Source of the DNA: Syntrophobacterales bacterium
GTDB lineage: Bacteria > Desulfobacterota > Desulfobaccia > Desulfobaccales > 0-14-0-80-60-11
DNA: 56,612 nucleotides
NCBI GenBank assembly: GCA_023229795.1
Contig: JALNYP010000023.1
Span: 1-56,612 of the forward strand
Direction: 5' to 3'
Part shown: positions 28,021 to 36,340 of the stretch, one piece after another
Numbering within the stretch: the first letter of the stretch is position 1
How the letters are laid out: every line of letters begins with the position of its first letter
Made by a program: the position numbers and the translations under genes
Notes under the pieces: model-generated
What the model was told of the DNA's origin: nothing
The model's input: only the letters and a program-made list of their open reading frames with translations
Databases searched by the model: none

Positions 28021-28710
28021 CTACCAAGGGGAACCGAATTGATAAAAGGAGTAGGGATCCAGTTTGTTGGTAGTTAGAAATGCTTTAATCGAATTCAGCG
28101 CAACTTTTGAAAGGTTAATTATAAAATTAGTCGGATAGACAAGTTCCCAGGTATTCTCTTCGATATCTAAATCTGTCATTTGGTGGTAATAAGGTGACTC
28201 ATTGTCATCGCTGAACTCCATGCCGTGACCTGGTTTCCTAAATTCATGGATAAGATTATTGCGGTATGTATAGAGAAGTTCGGCATGGCATGAATTCTTT
28301 AATAATTTACTTTCTTCTTGGCTTTGTACAAGATGCTGTATTTCATGGTAAAATGGATCAATATCTAACCTTACAATCCTTCCATTTTGAAATTGATTAA
28401 ATAACGCTCTAATTTTCAGTTTTAGTGGCTCGTTAATCCTAAGATTAGCTTGCCTTATTCTATAAAAAGTCATTGGGATACTTATTCTATCAGAGTGTTC
28501 CCATTTAATGCATTGCCTTATTAACTTCATAAATCTTAATTTATTTCTATTTTCTATGCCTTTTGACCAAACCAAAGACAATGTATCCATCAAAATGATA
28601 ATAAGAATCTTTTGATAAAGAGGATTATTTAGGTCAACGATCTCATTAATACGGTCATGAAAATACGAACAGAACTTCTCTACAATTTCTGAATTTTTTA
28701 CCATACGCAT
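28021..28710 (-). CDS. AT-rich HEPN-like protein, unassigned
   Basis: A 229-residue protein without a family I can name. Residues 145-160 read LLYTYRNNLIHEFRKP, and Arg150-Asn151-x3-His155 is the RNxxxH motif of HEPN ribonucleases, set in a predicted helix as in that fold. The rest is helical at the N-terminus and mixed later. HEPN proteins cut RNA in toxin, abortive infection and stress systems. No antitoxin-like partner is adjacent. Base composition is far below that of the neighbours, and the gene is wedged between hemB and ahbD, which normally belong together. Confidence 0.6.
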   Translation of the reverse strand: MRMVKNSEIVEKFCSYFHDRINEIVDLNNPLYQKILIIILMDTLSLVWSKGIENRNKLRFMKLIRQCIKWEHSDRISIPMTFYRIRQANLRINEPLKLKIRALFNQFQNGRIVRLDIDPFYHEIQHLVQSQEESKLLKNSCHAELLYTYRNNLIHEFRKPGHGMEFSDDNESPYYHQMTDLDIEENTWELVYPTNFIINLSKVALNSIKAFLTTNKLDPYSFYQFGSPW

Positions 28711-28841
28711 ATACGTATATTATATCAAAAAACCCGTCTCTTTAAGTTAAAGTGTGCCACTTAAGGGATTGGGTAAGGGGTTTGGGGGAGTTTTTCATAA
28801 AGGAAAGGGCTTTTGCCCTTTGCCCCCTCCCCCAATTTTTT

Positions 28842-29813
28842 TCATTTCCTCAGCAACGCCGCGGCCTGTTTAGCGAAGTAGGTGAGGATCATATCCGCGC
28901 CGGCGCGCTTGATGGAAAGGAGCGATTCCAGCATCACCGCCTCTTCATCCAGCCAGCCGTTGGCCGCCGCGGCCTTGATCATGGCGTACTCGCCGCTCAC
29001 CTGGTAGGCGGCCACGGGGAGATCGAACTCCGCGGCCACCTGGGCAATGACGTCCAAGTACGGCAGGGCGGGCTTGACCATGAGGATATCGGCGCCTTCC
29101 TCAACGTCCAGGGCCGCTTCCCGCATGGCCTCCCGGACGTTGGCCGGGTCCATCTGGTAGGAGCGCCGGTCGCCGAAGGCGGGGGCGGACTCCGCCGCGT
29201 CCCGAAAGGGGCCGTAGAAGCTGGAGGCGTATTTCACCGCATAGGACATGATGGGAACCATCTCGAAGCCGCGCTCGTCCAGGGCTTCCCGGATGGCCCC
29301 GACCCGGCCGTCCATCATGTCGGAGGGGGCGACCATATCGGCCCCGGCCTCGGCGTGGGACACCGCCACCTCGGCCAGGAGGTCCAGGCTGGCGTCATTG
29401 TCCACTTCCTGGCCTGAGAGCAGGCCGCAGTGGCCGTGGGAGGTGTAGCCGCACAGGCAGACGTCGGTGATCACCACCAGTTCGGGCACCTGCTTCTTCA
29501 ACTGGCGCACCGCCTGCTGGACCGCGCCTTTGGGCGAGGCGGCTTCGGAGCCGGTCTCATCTTTCTTGGTGGGCAGCCCGAAGAGCAGGACCGCGGGCAC
29601 CCCGACGTCCAGGGCGCTCTTGGCCTCGGCGACCAGGAGGTCCACCGACAGGCGGGCCACACCCGGCATGGACGCCACCTCCTGGCGCACCCCCTTGCCG
29701 GGGGCCACGAACATGGGGTAGATGAAATCTTCGGGACGCAGATGCGTCTCCCGCACCATGCGGCGCAAGGGTTCCCGCCGTCTTAAGCGCCGGGGGCGAA
29801 ATAGCAGTTCCAT
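28842..29813 (-). CDS. hemB: Porphobilinogen synthase (delta-aminolevulinic acid dehydratase)
   Basis: Condenses two 5-aminolevulinate molecules to porphobilinogen, the common step of tetrapyrrole synthesis. The 323-residue protein has the zinc-type cysteine cluster TDVCLCGYTSHGHCGLL, the first Schiff-base lysine region SYAVKYASSFYGPFRDAA and the second in ADILMVKPALPYLDV. The presence of the three cysteines shows a Zn-dependent enzyme. With ahbD and the siroheme decarboxylase gene downstream it forms a haem/siroheme group, now interrupted by one foreign gene. Confidence 0.97.
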   Translation of the reverse strand: MELLFRPRRLRRREPLRRMVRETHLRPEDFIYPMFVAPGKGVRQEVASMPGVARLSVDLLVAEAKSALDVGVPAVLLFGLPTKKDETGSEAASPKGAVQQAVRQLKKQVPELVVITDVCLCGYTSHGHCGLLSGQEVDNDASLDLLAEVAVSHAEAGADMVAPSDMMDGRVGAIREALDERGFEMVPIMSYAVKYASSFYGPFRDAAESAPAFGDRRSYQMDPANVREAMREAALDVEEGADILMVKPALPYLDVIAQVAAEFDLPVAAYQVSGEYAMIKAAAANGWLDEEAVMLESLLSIKRAGADMILTYFAKQAAALLRK

Positions 29814-30110
29814 AAGGGCCTCTCACGAATCGGAGCAGAAAAGCACTACGCAGGCCGGTTTTGCGGGCCGCGCCCGCCGCTCCCCTGGGATGGATAAAGG
29901 GACTTATGCCGATCACCGGACGGGGCCGGTTATCAGACCATGAACCTGATTATCCGTATATTTTTACCTACCGGCCTTCAAGTGTCAAGTTTGGGGCGGC
30001 TGTGTCCCCCGCCCGGCCCCCGCCGACCGGCGAAAAAGGGGTTGACGGCCCGCGGCGGATAGGATACTAATTCGTCAAATCCATCTGGCAGGGATAATTA
30101 TCGGTTGATG

Positions 30111-30713
30111 ATGAGACGCATAGCGGTTGCCTGTTTAGGGTTATTTCTGCTGGGTGGCATGCTGGGTTGCGGCGGCAGGCCGGTGGCTCTACCCGTGCAG
30201 CCAGTGGCGGCGCCGGAGCCGGTACGGACGGAGAACAACGACCAGGCCCGGCTCAAAGAGGCGCTCACCGGGCGTGAGCTTTCCCCCGGGGAGGTGGCTG
30301 ACCTGAGCGACCGCCTCCTGGCGGACGACAACGCCCTCAACGACCAGGAGACCATGGCCCGCCTGGAGCTGGCGATCCTCAAGGCCATGAAGGGACCGGA
30401 TAAAACCCATCGTGCGGCCCTGTGGCGCAACCTGGGCATCATCCACTACCACCAGAAGAAGTATAAGGCGGCCCAGCACGACCTGCAGTCCGCCAACGAA
30501 CTCAATCCCAAAAACGCCCGCACCCATTTCTATATGGCCTGTCTATTCGCCCACCAGGGCCAGATTTATGAAAAGCAGGGCAAGAAAAAACTCTCCCGGC
30601 AGCAGTTCAAGCGGGCGGCCATCGAAATGGAACTGGCCCGCAAGATTGAGCCCAGCAACTCCCTGTACAAGCAGGACCCGAAGCAAATCATTCAGCAAGA
30701 GAACGGCAAATGA
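30111..30713 (+). CDS. Lipoprotein with TPR-like repeats
   Basis: A 200-residue lipoprotein. The signal has a lipobox LGGMLGC, so Cys19 or a close residue is lipidated. The C-terminal half has TPR-like helices (WRNLGIIHYHQKKYKAAQHD, then LNPKNARTHFYMACLFAHQG). It probably scaffolds protein contacts at the envelope. The start is uncertain among three adjacent codons (TTG, ATG, ATG). The following gene overlaps the stop codon (ATGA), so the two are translationally coupled. Confidence 0.8.
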   Translation: MRRIAVACLGLFLLGGMLGCGGRPVALPVQPVAAPEPVRTENNDQARLKEALTGRELSPGEVADLSDRLLADDNALNDQETMARLELAILKAMKGPDKTHRAALWRNLGIIHYHQKKYKAAQHDLQSANELNPKNARTHFYMACLFAHQGQIYEKQGKKKLSRQQFKRAAIEMELARKIEPSNSLYKQDPKQIIQQENGK

Positions 30714-30925
30714 AGATCGCCTGCCCCTATTGCGGCAATGACACCGATTTTTACGAAGTTGCGGAAGGGGTGACCATCACCACGTTCTACGTGCAGAACG
30801 AAGACGGCAGTTTCTCCGCGGTGAGCGACGATTCGGAGATTCAGGGGGAGGTGCGCCTCTTTTGCGGGGAATGCCACAAAGAACTCAAAGAATACCACGA
30901 ACACTTCCTGGACATGCTGTTTTAG
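30710..30925 (+). CDS. Small zinc-ribbon-like protein
   Basis: A 71-residue protein with two cysteine pairs, CPYCG at residues 5-9 and FCGEC near residue 52. They would form one zinc ribbon with a 45-residue insert. I do not recognise a named family. Its start overlaps the stop of the lipoprotein gene by four bases, and mutM follows 110 bases later. Confidence 0.7.
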   Translation: MKIACPYCGNDTDFYEVAEGVTITTFYVQNEDGSFSAVSDDSEIQGEVRLFCGECHKELKEYHEHFLDMLF

Positions 30926-31035
30926 CCCGGCGCGGTCCTCACGGCTCAGGCGGCGCATACCAACTCCATATCGCGATTTTCCCATGAAACTAGAAATTGA
31001 TCCGGTGACTGCCCTAGGCGGCGGGAGAGGGCGTC

Positions 31036-31863
31036 ATGCCTGAACTGCCCGAAGTGGAGGTGATCCGCCGGGGCCTGGCGCCGCTGCTGGAGGGACGCCG
31101 GTTTTTAGGGCTGGAGGTGGGAGATAAGCGGCTGCGGCAGCAGTCCACCCCCGAGGAATTGCGCCGCTGGGTGGTGGGCCACCGCCTCGTCAAACTCGAA
31201 CGCCGGGGCAAGTACCTGCGCTTCGACCTGGAAGGGGGGGCGACCCTGCTCATCCATCTGGGGATGACCGGCCGTCTCCTGGCGGGACCACTCCCCACCC
31301 CTCCCCTGCCCCATATTCATCTGGTGTTTCAGGTGGAAGGCGGGATTAACCTGTATTTCCAAGATGTCCGGCGCTTCGGCCAGGTTTTGGTTTTTCCGCC
31401 TGGGGTCAAGCCCGCGCCCCTGGAACAGGTGGGAGCCGAGCCCTTTTCCCCCGAGGTGACCGCGGCCTGGCTGCTGGCCCAGGCCCGGGGGAAGACCCGC
31501 CCTATCAAGAATTTCCTGCTGGACGCCAGGGTGATGGCCGGCATCGGCAACATTTATGCCTGTGAAATCCTCTTTGCCGCGGGCCTCCACCCCGCCACCC
31601 CGGCGGGCCGCCTGACTCTAAAAGAGTGGGACCGGGTGTTGCGCCAGACCCGGCGGATTCTGAAGCTCGCCATTGCCAAAGGGGGCACCACGGTTTCCGA
31701 CTACCTCAACAGCAAAGGGGAAAGCGGCCTGTTCCAGTTGGAACTCAAGGTTTATGGGCGGGCGGGCGAACCCTGCAGCCGCTGCGGCGCGCCTATCGTC
31801 CGCCTGGTCCAGGCGGGGCGCAGCAGTTTTTTCTGTCCGGCGTGCCAGCCGGAGAAAGACTGA
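31036..31863 (+). CDS. mutM: Formamidopyrimidine-DNA glycosylase
   Basis: Base-excision enzyme removing oxidised purines such as 8-oxoguanine and nicking the strand by beta,delta-elimination. The 275-residue protein starts MPELPEVEVIRRGL, where Pro2 and Glu3 are catalytic after Met removal. It has the LERRGKYLRFDLEGG lysine segment, the H2TH region with ARVMAGIGNIYACEILFAAG and a C-terminal zinc finger (CSRCGAPIV, then AGRSSFFCPACQ). The zinc-finger arginine that contacts the lesion is present. Confidence 0.97.
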   Translation: MPELPEVEVIRRGLAPLLEGRRFLGLEVGDKRLRQQSTPEELRRWVVGHRLVKLERRGKYLRFDLEGGATLLIHLGMTGRLLAGPLPTPPLPHIHLVFQVEGGINLYFQDVRRFGQVLVFPPGVKPAPLEQVGAEPFSPEVTAAWLLAQARGKTRPIKNFLLDARVMAGIGNIYACEILFAAGLHPATPAGRLTLKEWDRVLRQTRRILKLAIAKGGTTVSDYLNSKGESGLFQLELKVYGRAGEPCSRCGAPIVRLVQAGRSSFFCPACQPEKD

Positions 31864-31896
31864 GCCAACCATGCCACCGGGGAGGTCCCGGGGCGG

Positions 31897-32184
31897 TTAT
31901 TCTTGATCCTTAAGGCCCTGCTCGGCCGCCTTCTGGCGCTTTAAGGCATCCTGACGGCGCTTCTGGGCGTCTTGCAGGCGCTGGCCGGTATTTTCCTGGC
32001 GCTTCTGGATATCTTCCAGAGTTTGCCATTCCTCCTGCCGCTTCTGCTGTAACTTTTGATACTCCTCATCGGTTAACTGCTTGGTGCGCTCCTGGGCAAA
32101 AACCTGACCCGTGAGCCCGAAACTGCCGGGGATTGCCAGAACCCCTGCCAGGACCATCGTCCCTAATATCGTCAGCTTTTTCAT
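31897..32184 (-). CDS. Small exported coiled-coil protein
   Basis: A 95-residue protein. The start at MKKLTILGTM is preferred because a signal peptide ending VFAQ follows. The mature part is almost all charged heptads rich in Gln, Lys, Glu and Arg (KLQQKRQEEWQTLEDIQKRQ), so a helical coiled coil is likely. No family is recognised. It ends about 30 bases from the convergent mutM gene. Confidence 0.65.
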   Translation of the reverse strand: MKKLTILGTMVLAGVLAIPGSFGLTGQVFAQERTKQLTDEEYQKLQQKRQEEWQTLEDIQKRQENTGQRLQDAQKRRQDALKRQKAAEQGLKDQE

Positions 32185-32212
32185 TGGTCTTCCCTTGCCG
32201 CGGCGGAGTGTC

Positions 32213-32542
32213 TCAGACCCCGGCGGCAGTGAGTTTTTTGACGTACTCCCGTTCTTGGGCGGCCCGGCCGGTAAAGGTCTGGAGCGCCATGACGTCCCAC
32301 TTGAACAGGCCCCACATGGGCAGGTTGCGCACCAGCCGGTCCACTTCGTCATGGGACGCGGCCTCCACGATGAACACCAGGGCGCGGTCTCCTACGGGTA
32401 TGCCCCCTGCCAGGATCTGGTGTCCGGTTTCAAGACGCTTAAGGGCCTCAAAAAGCGGCAACACCATATCCTCCAGGGTTCTCAGGACCTCCTGGGGGGA
32501 GGCGAACCCCGGGCCTTCCATGGCGGATACCAGATATTGCAT
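32213..32542 (-). CDS. Muconolactone isomerase/YciI-like small protein
   Basis: A 109-residue protein starting MQYLVSAMEG, with the ferredoxin-like segments RALVFIVEAASHDEVDRLV and LPMWGLFKWDVMAL. This arrangement resembles the muconolactone delta-isomerase/DUF3303-like family of small dimeric alpha-beta barrel proteins. The catalytic residues are not obvious, and the function is unknown. It lies directly before the coiled-coil gene on the same strand. Confidence 0.6.
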   Translation of the reverse strand: MQYLVSAMEGPGFASPQEVLRTLEDMVLPLFEALKRLETGHQILAGGIPVGDRALVFIVEAASHDEVDRLVRNLPMWGLFKWDVMALQTFTGRAAQEREYVKKLTAAGV

Positions 32543-32596
32543 CAGGGAGTCTCCTTGGCCGGTTATTGAATGAACACTGCTAGACGCCGGTAACCT

Positions 32597-32791
32597 TTAG
32601 TCGAATACCCGGATGTAGCCGTGCACGCAGCCATTATCACACCGGGTCTTGCCATTGAGGCAGTAAGGACAGGGTTTCCAGGTGGTCTCGCCGGCATAGG
32701 TTTCCCTAAACCCTCCCTCACCTTGGCACCAGGAGCATCTAATCTCCTGGGTGCCGCCGCACTTGGGACAGGGAATGTCACGATAACCCAT
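32597..32791 (-). CDS. Small DnaJ-type zinc-finger protein
   Basis: A 64-residue protein made almost entirely of four Cys pairs: CPKCGG, CSWCQGEG, CPYCLNGK and CDNGCVHG. The pattern matches the CXXCXGXG repeats of the DnaJ zinc-binding domain, without a J-domain. Stand-alone copies may act as thiol or chaperone adaptors. It lies upstream of the muconolactone-isomerase-like gene on the same strand. Confidence 0.75.
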   Translation of the reverse strand: MGYRDIPCPKCGGTQEIRCSWCQGEGGFRETYAGETTWKPCPYCLNGKTRCDNGCVHGYIRVFD

Positions 32792-33021
32792 CGGATTATG
32801 TCCTCCAAAGCCCTCGTTTTCGCCAAAGCAGCCCGCTCGAGTGTGATCATTTGTTTAATCATTATCTGAGGGTAGTCAATTGCTGCCGGGGTTTTCCTGG
32901 GGACTACGGCGGTTCGGATAGGAAGTACTTTCGAGGGAGGGGAATAAACTAGCGCGATGATGGCGGCCAGGGACGGCCGCCCCACTGGGAAAGAAACTCC
33001 ATTTTCTTCATGGAGCCCGGG

Positions 33022-33627
33022 TCAGGGCAGTTGATCCGGCTTTTCCTCAACCAAATCAGGGTAGAGCTTTTTCATGCAGGCCGGACAGATTCCATGGGAG
33101 AAATCCACCCCGATATATTCATTAAAATAGGATTCCAGGCTTTTCCAGTAATCCTGATCACCTCGAATCTTCTTGCACTTCGAGCAGATGGGCAGGATAT
33201 CGCGCAACTTCGAAATCTCGTTGATGTCTTCGATGATCAATAAGACCAGGGGTTCAGGATTTCCCGGCATCGGGCTGGCGGTGATCAGCAATTCGAGGGC
33301 TGTTTTGCGCCCTCCCAGGAAAAGTTCGACCTTAGTGCGTCTCCGAGTGATAGCTTGGCCCTTCAAGGTGCTGGTAACCGAATTTCGAATAACGCAATCC
33401 CGGCAGAATGGCGCGCGGCCGCAGCCTTCCGGAACATCGCGGGAGTGCAAACAATGCAGCACTTCACCGCCGCGCCGCTTCAGGATGGTGCCCTTATCCA
33501 GGCCGAATACCGCGGCCGCGGCCTTATTCAGATCCTGTATCCGCACATCCGCATCGACCACAAAGATCATGAGGGGAATGGCATCCAGGAGGTCCCGGTA
33601 GTACCCGTCCCCATGGTTTTCGGTCAT
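33022..33627 (-). CDS. PAS-domain protein with C-terminal cysteine motif
   Basis: A 201-residue protein. A PAS domain covers about residues 7-135 (LLDAIPLMIFVVDADVRIQD, then NKAAAAVFGLDKG). A C-terminal tail follows with ILPICSKCKKIRGDQDYWKS and FSHGICPACMKKLYPD. This tail is commonly found after PAS domains in larger sensor kinases and cyclases; the two CxxC pairs may bind metal. Here there is no kinase or other output domain, so it is a stand-alone sensor piece. Extra cysteines in the PAS insert (CLHSRDVPEGCGRAPFCRDC) could make it redox-sensitive. Confidence 0.85.
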   Translation of the reverse strand: MTENHGDGYYRDLLDAIPLMIFVVDADVRIQDLNKAAAAVFGLDKGTILKRRGGEVLHCLHSRDVPEGCGRAPFCRDCVIRNSVTSTLKGQAITRRRTKVELFLGGRKTALELLITASPMPGNPEPLVLLIIEDINEISKLRDILPICSKCKKIRGDQDYWKSLESYFNEYIGVDFSHGICPACMKKLYPDLVEEKPDQLP

Positions 33628-33863
33628 ATTAATTTGTCTTAACCTCCCGTTAATAGGGAATTAGCCTGGTGCAAGACAACTCGGTTTTCCATGCCCCCGG
33701 TTAACTTGTCGGCAAAAAATATCTTTAAATCCACTTTTCCGCAAGGTTTATCGCATATCCATTCACAGCCGCATCATGACGCCGCGTAAGTTTTTCTTGG
33801 TTTTTTGCGGCGGGTGGGATAAAATTACTTGTTTAAGTCACAAAGAGGAGAGTCAGACTGATT

Positions 33864-34094
33864 ATGAAAAACGATATCCATCCCCATTTCATCGGGACTA
33901 CCGTGCGCTGCGCCTGCGGCAACGAATTCGTGACCGGCTCCACCAAAGATAACATCCGGGTGGAGATCTGCTCCAAGTGCCATCCGTTCTTTACCGGCAA
34001 GCAGAAGCTCATGGATACCGCCGGGCGGGTAGAGCGCTTCCGGCGCAAATACGCCAATTTCGAGCAAAATAAGGCTGCCGCCAAGCCCGAATGA
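33864..34094 (+). CDS. rpmE: 50S ribosomal protein L31, zinc-binding form
   Basis: A 76-residue bL31. The sequence MKNDIHPHFIGTTVRCACGN and the later CSKCHPFFTGKQ give the zinc-binding cysteines of the C+ type. This contrasts with zinc-free L31 paralogues induced in zinc starvation. The spacer upstream (33628-33863) carries the promoter region but no other gene. The following DUF1385 gene overlaps the stop codon (ATGA), the usual arrangement in Desulfobacterota. Confidence 0.97.
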   Translation: MKNDIHPHFIGTTVRCACGNEFVTGSTKDNIRVEICSKCHPFFTGKQKLMDTAGRVERFRRKYANFEQNKAAAKPE

Positions 34095-35086
34095 AGCCTG
34101 AAGACCTGCGCAAGGCCGTCGGGGGCCAGGCCGTGCTGGAGGGCGTGATGATGCGTTCGCCCCATGCCATGGCCATAGCCGTACGGCGCCCCGACGGTTC
34201 GGTGATCCTCAAGGATGAGGCCTACACCTCCCTGGCCGAACGCTACCCGGCGCTGAAGCGCCCGTTGCTGCGAGGTCCCCTGATCCTCATCGAGGCCATG
34301 GTCACCGGGGTCAAGGCCTTGACCTTTTCGGCCCAGGCCGCGCTGCAGGAAGAAGAAGGCCAAGAAGATGAACCCCTGGGTTGGGGCAGCATCACCCTGA
34401 CCCTGGGGGGCGCCTTCCTGATGGCCTTTCTCTTTTTCGGCTTCCTGCCCCATTGGCTGAGCAGCAAAGCCGGTTTCCTGGTGGGGCACACCTTGACCCC
34501 GGCCGACTTCACCTTCCACGTCATCGACGGCATCATCAAGCTTAGCTTCATCCTGCTGTATATCTGGGGAATTTCCTTTTTTCCGGACATCCGCCGGGTC
34601 TTTGAGTATCACGGCGCGGAGCACAAATCCATCTGCACCTTCGAGGCCGGTGAAGAACTGACCGTGGAAAAGGCCCGGCGCCATCCCACGGCCCACGCCC
34701 GCTGCGGCACCTCTTTCATCCTGGTGGTACTCCTGGTGAGCATCCTGATCTTCACCGTGTTCTTTCCGCTGTTTCCGGCCCTGACCCACCGGGGCCTGGC
34801 CAACAATTTTCTCCAGGTCGTGATTAAGGTGGGCTTGATGTTTCCTATCGCGGCGCTGTCCTATGAGATCATCCGGTGGGGCGGCAAACACTCGGGGCAC
34901 CTGGCGGCGAGAATCCTGTTGTGGCCCGGCCTGGCCACCCAGCGCCTCACCGCGTTAGAGCCGGACGACTCCCAACTGGAAGTAGCCCTGGCGGCCTTGA
35001 AGGCGGTCCTGGCCCGTGAGGAGTTGCCAGAGGTCAGTGGTCAGTTGTCAGTTGAAGAGGACCATTGCGCGGCATGTCGGCCATAA
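34091..35086 (+). CDS. DUF1385 membrane protein (YqhQ-like)
   Basis: A 331-residue protein of the DUF1385 family, typical neighbour of rpmE and prfA. It starts with KAVGGQAVLEGVMMRSPHAM, has four or so membrane segments (near residues 100-120, 150-175, 210-235, 245-265) and the conserved YHGAEHKSICTFEAGEELTV followed by HARCGTSFILVV. The biochemical role is not known. The expected prfA does not follow. Instead the C-terminal tail (PEVSGQLSVEE) is made of heptamer repeats and the next gene overlaps by 22 bases. Confidence 0.9.
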   Translation: MKPEDLRKAVGGQAVLEGVMMRSPHAMAIAVRRPDGSVILKDEAYTSLAERYPALKRPLLRGPLILIEAMVTGVKALTFSAQAALQEEEGQEDEPLGWGSITLTLGGAFLMAFLFFGFLPHWLSSKAGFLVGHTLTPADFTFHVIDGIIKLSFILLYIWGISFFPDIRRVFEYHGAEHKSICTFEAGEELTVEKARRHPTAHARCGTSFILVVLLVSILIFTVFFPLFPALTHRGLANNFLQVVIKVGLMFPIAALSYEIIRWGGKHSGHLAARILLWPGLATQRLTALEPDDSQLEVALAALKAVLAREELPEVSGQLSVEEDHCAACRP

Positions 35087-35150
35087 CGCCCGAACCAAGC
35101 CCACCCGGAACCACCAACCAAAAACTGCCGACCGAAAACCGAAAACTGTA
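35026..35150. repeat. Heptamer repeats at the DUF1385/DUF72 junction
   Basis: Two runs: GTCAGTG-type units at 35026-35056, which encode the end of the DUF1385 protein, and CCGAAAA-type units at 35106-35150, which encode the start of the DUF72 protein. The second run matches that at the purF start (TENRK in both proteins). Confidence 0.75.
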
Positions 35151-35991
35151 TTTAGGGCCCGCGGGCTGGGATTACGCGGACTGGCAGGGAGTAGTCTATC
35201 CGCCGGGGCTGAAGGGCAGCGACCGCCTGACGTATCTTTCAACCTGCTTCGACGCGGTAGAGATCAACGTCACCTTTTACCGGCCCATCGCCCCCGATTA
35301 TGCCCGGCGCTGGCTGGCCGCGGTGGCCGCGGCCCCGGATTTCCGCTTCACCGCCAAGGTGTGGCAGGTCTTTACCCACGAACGGCGGCTGGATGAGGCC
35401 GATTTAACCCAGTTTAGCGAGGGCCTGGCGCCGCTTCTGGCCGCCGGCAGGCTGGGGGTGCTCCTGGCCCAGTTTCCCTATTCCTTCCACAATATCGAGG
35501 CCCACCGCGCCTATCTCCTGCGGCTCAAATCAGCCTTACCCGAGTTTCCCCTGGCTGTCGAGGTGCGGCACCGCTCCTGGCAGCAGCGGGCCGTGCGGGA
35601 GTTTCTCAAGGCCGCGGGCCTGGATTTCTGCAATATCGACCAGCCTCTGGTCTCTTTCCCCCTGGGCGCCACCCGGTGGGTCACCGGCACCCGGGCCTAC
35701 CTGCGGTGCCACGGGCGGCATAAGGAGGCCTGGTTTGAGTTCGGGGACGACCGCCAGGCGCGCTATGACTACCTGTACCCGCCGGAAGAGTTGGAAGACC
35801 TGGCGGCCCGGGCCCGGGAGTTGATGGACAAGGCCCGGGAGACCTACGTGATCTTCAACAACCACCCCGCGGGCCAGGCCGTGGCCAACGCCCTGGAGTT
35901 GGCGCACCTGCTGCAGCCGGAGCGCCGGGTCACCGCGCCCCCAGGGCTGGTGGCGGCCTTTCCCCGGCTAGCCGCGCTGCAACATGAATAG
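35065..35991 (+). CDS. DUF72 (YecE-like) protein
   Basis: A 308-residue DUF72 protein with a TIM-barrel-like fold: LYLGPAGWDYADWQGVVYPP, then FDAVEINVTFYRP, FTAKVWQVFTH, LAVEVRHRSWQ and VIFNNHPAGQAVANAL. The function of this family is not established. The start could be at 35065 or at 35074 (MSAITP). The first 28 residues are encoded by repeat-like DNA and are unlikely to be conserved. Its overlap with DUF1385 suggests the two were joined by a rearrangement. Confidence 0.88.
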   Translation: MRGMSAITPEPSPPGTTNQKLPTENRKLYLGPAGWDYADWQGVVYPPGLKGSDRLTYLSTCFDAVEINVTFYRPIAPDYARRWLAAVAAAPDFRFTAKVWQVFTHERRLDEADLTQFSEGLAPLLAAGRLGVLLAQFPYSFHNIEAHRAYLLRLKSALPEFPLAVEVRHRSWQQRAVREFLKAAGLDFCNIDQPLVSFPLGATRWVTGTRAYLRCHGRHKEAWFEFGDDRQARYDYLYPPEELEDLAARARELMDKARETYVIFNNHPAGQAVANALELAHLLQPERRVTAPPGLVAAFPRLAALQHE

Positions 35992-36204
35992 TCAGGCTAA
36001 CCTGCCCGGCCACTGCTGGATGAATATACAGGCAACTGGCTGAACTGGCGATTATCAGTATTTTCCTTCAGTATAAATCAGTAGTTTCCTTCCTGGAATT
36101 TCAGTAGATCCCCTATTCCTTATCGGGATCAATCGTCTTAATATTTACTCCAAATGGTCGTCGCTGATTAGGGAAAATGAGGGAATAAGTTAGGCTAAGC
36201 GCTA

Positions 36205-36330
36205 TTCGAAGCGAAGATGCCGCAAGGTGCTTCTTAAAGGATAAACTCGAAGGGATGAGAGCAATCCTCCCTCACTTTCACCTATAACGCCGCCGCCTAA
36301 GGATCAGGGAACAGGGTGAGGCCAGGGAAG
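36205..36330 (+). ncRNA. Possible structured leader before the TadG-like gene
   Basis: The 349-base spacer before the TadG-like gene holds a hairpin GAAG-a-TGCC-GCAA-GGTG-CTTC (36213-36234) with a GNRA tetraloop. It is followed by AAAGGATAAACTCGAAGGGA and a second hairpin GGAT/ATCC. The CCTCAC/GTGAGG pair (about 36271 and 36317) could close the region. I do not recognise a known riboswitch; the sequence lacks the GACGCAAAGCC core of the c-di-GMP-I class. This is a structural suggestion only. Confidence 0.25.
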
Positions 36331-36340
36331 GAGATTTGCC

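Noticed and set aside
33833..34900. 355-codon minus-strand frame opposite rpmE and DUF1385
   Set aside because: It spans two real genes on the other strand and has no recognisable domain.
36205..36330. c-di-GMP-I riboswitch before the TadG-like gene
   Set aside because: The GNRA hairpin is suggestive, but the GACGCAAAGCC core and the GGUAGC-type second stem are absent.
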